From Leucobacter sp. UT-8R-CII-1-4 (GTDB lineage: Bacteria > Actinomycetota > Actinomycetes > Actinomycetales > Microbacteriaceae): a stretch of DNA of 64,000 bases. The position numbers and the translations under genes are program-made. The notes below the pieces were generated by a model that had not been told where the DNA came from, ran no database searches, and saw only the letters and a program-made list of their open reading frames with translations. The stretch lies in the NCBI RefSeq assembly GCF_030010235.1, contig NZ_JASCRS010000004.1, positions 186,001-250,000 on the forward strand, read 5' to 3'. Shown here piece by piece: positions 60,704 through 64,000 of this stretch (position 1 is the stretch's first letter; the number at the start of each line of letters is the position of its first letter).

Positions 60704-62488
60704 GTGAAGACCGACCAGTACGTCGTGGCGCAACCCACGATTGCCGCCAACCCGGAGTTGCGGGAACCGCAGATCCTCGCCTTTGAAGCGATCGAGAAGC
60801 ACGACTTTAACGCTGTCGACGCCCGCGAGGTTTCGGTCGTCCTGCCAGTGGGGTGCGGCAAGTCCGGGCTCCTTGCCCTTGCCCCCTTCGCGACGAAGGC
60901 AAGGCGCGCTCTGCTTGTCGCGCCGAACCTGAAGATCGCCGACCAGTTACTGGGCGATCTCACCCCGAGCAACCCGAAGTACTTCTATACCAAGCGAAAG
61001 GTCCTCGATCACGAGCCCTTCCCTGAGCCTGCAGAGATCCGCGGAACGTCTAGCAACATCGGCGACCTCGAGGAAGCCGACATTGTCGTCACGAACATTC
61101 AGCAGCTGCAGCGCGACAACAACAAGTGGCTCGGCAAGCTCCCCAGCGACTTCTTCGACTTGATCCTCTTCGACGAGGGCCACCACAACGTCGCCGAGAG
61201 CTGGGACGCGTTGCGACGTAAGTTCCCAGACGCGCGGATCTTGAATGTAAGCGCGACCCCGGCCCGCGCAGACGGAAAAGTAATGACCGGCCAAGTCATC
61301 TACAGCTACCCAATTTCCAAGGCCGTCGAAAAGGGGTACATCAAGCGCATCAACGGATACCGCCTCAACCCGACTACACTGCACTACGTTCGCCATGAGG
61401 GAGGCACCGAAGTCGAGGTCTCTCTGAATGAAGTGCGCCGTCTCGGCGAGGAGGACGCCGGCTTCCGACGCAGCATCGTCAGCTCCGAGGCCACCCTCAC
61501 CACGATCGCCGAAGCATCCATCCGCAAGCTTCAGGAGATGCGGGAGTCCACCGGCCAGCCCCGCCTAAAGATCATCGCCTCCGCTCTCAACATGGAGCAC
61601 TGCAAGCAGGTCGTCGCAAAGTACCGCGAACTGGGAATGCGTGCCGACTTCGTCCATAGCCTGCTCGCGGAGAAGGCGAACGGGCGCATCCACGAAAAGC
61701 TCGAGAACCACGAACTGGACGTTATCGTGCAGGTTCGGAAGCTCGGCGAAGGCTTCGATCACCCCTATCTCAGCGTCGCTGCGGTATTCAGCATCTTCAG
61801 CAACCTCGGGCCGTTCATGCAGTTCGTCGGCCGCATCATGCGCACGATCCCCGGCGTGGACGCCTTCGACCCCGTCAACGACGGAGTCGTGGTCTTCCAC
61901 GTCGGAGGGAACATCACCGGCGTCTGGACAGACTTCCAGGAGTTCGCGGAGGCTGACCAGGTCTTCTTCGCGAACCTGATCGACGAGAACCTGGTGGAAC
62001 CCACCACAACCCGTGAGCCCGGCACGGGAGGCAACGGCGGAGGCAGCAACCTTCCGGTAATCACCGCACAGGACGACGTACTGCTGGAGAATCTCACTCT
62101 CCTCACTGCCGACCCCAAGATCGCGGAGGCCCTCGCGGTTCTGAAGGATGCAGGCATCAGCACTGGAGAGCAGTTCGACCGGTTGCAGCGGATCACCCCA
62201 ACTAAGCAGGCATCCCGCAAGGCCAAGCGGGCGCTGCTCGACGAGCTTGTGAAGACCGCAGTCGGCCGGTTCCTCGCCAAGCACAACCTCAAGCACGCCG
62301 GCCGCGACTTCGACAAGACCCGTGAAAATTTTAAGGTTGCGAAGTCCGCCATCGACCTTCGCATCAAAAAGACGGTCCCCAGCGGCGCGAGCACCCGCAG
62401 CGAATACTCGACCGCGGATCTGGACCATCTCATCAAGGAACTACCGAATATCATCGGCCATGTTGAAGAGGAGTTGCGTCGTGGGTAG
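60704..62488 (+). CDS. SF2 helicase (DEAH-type, restriction-helicase-like)
   Basis: A 594-aa protein of the COG1061/type III restriction-helicase group. Walker A PVGCGKS (48-54), DEGH (157-160), motif III SAT (183-185), and motif VI QFVGRIMRT (373-381) are intact. The C-terminal 200 aa after a Gly-rich linker (about 448-456) is helical and unassigned; no nuclease motif is seen. GTG 60704 has GGAG nearby; a TTG at 60641 is also in frame. It overlaps the next gene. Helicases of this group occur in many phage-defence systems. Confidence 0.87.
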   Translation: MKTDQYVVAQPTIAANPELREPQILAFEAIEKHDFNAVDAREVSVVLPVGCGKSGLLALAPFATKARRALLVAPNLKIADQLLGDLTPSNPKYFYTKRKVLDHEPFPEPAEIRGTSSNIGDLEEADIVVTNIQQLQRDNNKWLGKLPSDFFDLILFDEGHHNVAESWDALRRKFPDARILNVSATPARADGKVMTGQVIYSYPISKAVEKGYIKRINGYRLNPTTLHYVRHEGGTEVEVSLNEVRRLGEEDAGFRRSIVSSEATLTTIAEASIRKLQEMRESTGQPRLKIIASALNMEHCKQVVAKYRELGMRADFVHSLLAEKANGRIHEKLENHELDVIVQVRKLGEGFDHPYLSVAAVFSIFSNLGPFMQFVGRIMRTIPGVDAFDPVNDGVVVFHVGGNITGVWTDFQEFAEADQVFFANLIDENLVEPTTTREPGTGGNGGGSNLPVITAQDDVLLENLTLLTADPKIAEALAVLKDAGISTGEQFDRLQRITPTKQASRKAKRALLDELVKTAVGRFLAKHNLKHAGRDFDKTRENFKVAKSAIDLRIKKTVPSGASTRSEYSTADLDHLIKELPNIIGHVEEELRRG

Positions 62489-62708
62489 CCAACGCTCATT
62501 GTTGAGGTCCCTCTCCGTGGACACTGCGAAACGAAAGCACTACTGCAAAGCCAACAAGAGACACGTGCTCGAAAAGGGGCAACGAATTCTGGTGGTCAAA
62601 ATCGACAGGGACCGCTTCCACTACTGCTTTGACTGTGCACTGAAGTTTGTCACTACCGCTCGATCGGGTCTTGACGCGCTCGAGACCGAACTACGGTCTG
62701 ATCCCTGA
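62481..62708 (+). CDS. Small Cys-rich protein, probable zinc finger
   Basis: A 75-aa protein starting at GTG 62481, inside the helicase stop region, with GAGGAG 7 nt upstream. It has KHYC...HYCFDC, three Cys plus nearby His, spaced like a zinc knuckle, and KIDRDR between. It is translationally coupled to the helicase and probably acts with it. Confidence 0.65.
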   Translation: MGSQRSLLRSLSVDTAKRKHYCKANKRHVLEKGQRILVVKIDRDRFHYCFDCALKFVTTARSGLDALETELRSDP

Positions 62709-62824
62709 CAATCCAGACGCGCCCCAGCCAAGTGGGCTGTCCTCGGCCCCGACGAGGATCCGAAGCCTATGGCCCGGCGAGTCGTGCACGCCGCACGGTC
62801 AGCTCCGACAGAATAGGTTCATGG

Positions 62825-62844
62825 CTCTCGCAAAGATGCGAGAG
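62825..62844 (+). promoter_or_regulatory. Leader hairpin before kinase-PurZ gene
   Basis: CTCTCGCA-AAGA-TGCGAGAG is a perfect 8-bp stem with tetraloop, 18 bases before the ATG and 3 bases before the GGAAAGGAAG ribosome-binding site. It could modulate translation or mark a separate transcript start. Confidence 0.4.
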
Positions 62845-62862
62845 TGGGAAAGGAAGTACACC

Positions 62863-64000
62863 ATGGCGACCGTCGTTGCTCTCTCCGGATCTGTCGCGTC
62901 CGGGAAGACTACTCTCGCTAAGGCTCTGGAAGAACGTTGGGGCGGGGTGATCATTTCCACTCGGGAGGTGCTGGCCAAGCGCGCCTCTGAGCGGCGAGTG
63001 AGCTTGACAAACAGAAGAGACTTTCAGGAGTTCGGGGATTTACTGGACCGGGAAACGGGAGGTTCATGGGTGGCTGAAGCCTCCCATGCCAGCAAAGACA
63101 CTGTCGAAAGCCTCATAATTATCGACGCAGTTCGAATTGAGCAGCAAGTTAGCGCACTAAGGGAGATCTTTGGGAGATCTCTAGTTCATGTGCATCTCGA
63201 GACCAGTAGCCGCGAAGAACTCGCCAATCGATATCGCAAGCGGCGAGGATCGAACGCGTACTTCGAAGAGCTTGGGAGCTACGAAGAAGTTCTTGAGAAC
63301 GAAACCGAAGCTCTCATTGCGAATCTCGGCATGCACGCCGATGTGGTTATTGACACTTTGCGCAACACGGAGAAAGATCTTCTAGTTCGTTGCGAAGCTC
63401 GACTAGGCCTCCTCCCCTCCCTTACAGACCCGCTGGCGGATGTGCTCGTTGGTGGGCAGTACGGTTCAGAGGGCAAGGGGAACGTTTCCTACTATTTGGC
63501 GCCGGAATACCATTCACTCATACGGGTGGGTGGCCCAAACGCCGGGCATAAAGTCTGGCACGACGGAAAATCGTACACCCATCGCTCGCTTCCCTCGGGG
63601 GCCTTATCGAACCCTCACGCAGACCTTATCATCGGGCCCGGCGCTGTTCTCAACCTTTCGGTTCTTCAGAATGAACTGCAAGAGACAGGTGTAGATCCCG
63701 GCAGAGTTAAGATCGACCCTCAGGTAATGGTCATAACGGATGAGGACATAGCCGCAGAGAAGGACCTTCGTCGTGCGATCCAATCCACGGGGCAAGGAGC
63801 AGGAGCCGCTGCAGCCCGAAGAATCACTGGCAGAGGAGAACCTAGAGCACAATTAGCCAAGGACCTTCCCGAGTTTGCGAGCTTTCTTCATCCCACTGCG
63901 GATCTTCTTCACGAAGCGTTCAAACAGGGCAACCGCGTCTTAGTGGAAGGCACCCAAGGAACAGGCCTCAGCCTCTACCATGGGACATACCCCTACGTTA
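62863..64000 (+). CDS. P-loop nucleotide kinase fused to PurZ/PurA-like adenylosuccinate synthetase (3' cut by window)
   Basis: At least 379 aa, open to the last base. Residues 1-180 are a P-loop nucleoside-monophosphate-kinase-like domain with Walker A SGSVASGKTT and a LID-like basic segment (ELANRYRKRRGSN). From residue 193 the protein is adenylosuccinate-synthetase-like: GGQYGSEGKG (197-206), NAGHK with His229 (PurA His41), PSGALSNPH, STGQG (308-312) and EGTQGTGLSLYHGTYPYV near the end. PurA uses Asp in GDEGKG; here it is Ser202, and STGQG replaces the PurA TTGRG, both as in phage PurZ, which makes 2-amino-adenine precursor from dGMP. ATG follows GGAAAGGAAG. Confidence 0.85.
   Translation, partial: MATVVALSGSVASGKTTLAKALEERWGGVIISTREVLAKRASERRVSLTNRRDFQEFGDLLDRETGGSWVAEASHASKDTVESLIIIDAVRIEQQVSALREIFGRSLVHVHLETSSREELANRYRKRRGSNAYFEELGSYEEVLENETEALIANLGMHADVVIDTLRNTEKDLLVRCEARLGLLPSLTDPLADVLVGGQYGSEGKGNVSYYLAPEYHSLIRVGGPNAGHKVWHDGKSYTHRSLPSGALSNPHADLIIGPGAVLNLSVLQNELQETGVDPGRVKIDPQVMVITDEDIAAEKDLRRAIQSTGQGAGAAAARRITGRGEPRAQLAKDLPEFASFLHPTADLLHEAFKQGNRVLVEGTQGTGLSLYHGTYPYV

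Noticed and set aside
1..64000. CRISPR arrays, rRNA genes, insertion sequences
   Set aside because: No regularly spaced direct repeats of CRISPR type, no rRNA and no transposase were recognised; the 18-bp and 19-bp arrays have no spacers.

Overview
The window looks like the chromosome of a Gram-positive actinobacterium, most likely Microbacteriaceae. GC is moderately high, genes are tightly packed with ATGA/GTGA overlaps and frequent GTG/TTG starts, and the secY-adk-map cluster, a Leu/Val-x-TG or LPNTG surface-protein style and actinobacterial DUF5819/HTTM genes are present. Genus cannot be fixed from sequence alone.

Layout. 1-2.5 kb: the end of the spc ribosomal/translocon operon (secY, adk, map), closed by a terminator. 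2.6-12.5 kb: an MpaB-type oxygenase, a leucine-rich-repeat wall protein, katG, an Ntn hydrolase with a FUSC-like membrane protein, and a beta-helix wall protein. 12.6-16.4 kb: an FtsE/MacB-type ABC exporter facing a NarL-type two-component pair. 16.4-19.7 kb: nitrilase plus MHS transporter facing a LysR regulator. 20-23.4 kb: a butanediol-dehydrogenase-like enzyme, a 19-bp tandem repeat, and an MFS/TetR pair. 23.4-33.7 kb: a polyamine region with succinate-semialdehyde dehydrogenase, a PuuR-like regulator, a spermidine/putrescine-type ABC importer, a PuuB-like oxidase, an Orn/Lys/Arg decarboxylase, and a saccharopine-dehydrogenase-like gene facing a TetR regulator.

34.4-40.9 kb: a seven-gene overlapping minus-strand operon (receiver-PIG-L deacetylase fusion, ATP-grasp, PHP, membrane GT2, a 49-aa membrane peptide, stand-alone receiver, PAS histidine kinase). 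It looks like a phosphorelay wired straight into glycan or small-molecule chemistry without a DNA-binding output. 41-52 kb: a PadR-like regulator, a gene-poor stretch, a DUF5819/HTTM (SdpA/SdpB-like) pair, a large LuxR regulator, an Ala-rich/GDKSTx-repeat LPNTG surface protein, two lipoproteins and an ECF sigma factor with a Cys-containing tail. 52.5-58.1 kb: an RND transporter with an inserted coiled-coil hairpin and a NarL-type two-component pair.

At 58,418-58,459 lies a 3'-half copy of a tRNA-Pro(GGG) gene, the expected scar at one end of an integrated island. To its right base composition and gene content change. The island genes are an HTH-Ser/Thr kinase, a 39-aa basic peptide, an SF2 helicase, a small Cys-rich protein, and, running off the window end, a P-loop kinase fused to an adenylosuccinate-synthetase-like domain. 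That last domain carries Ser where PurA has its catalytic Asp and a STGQG motif, both features of the phage PurZ (2-aminoadenine) branch. This kinase/helicase/kinase-PurZ cassette is the best candidate for an undescribed system in the window.
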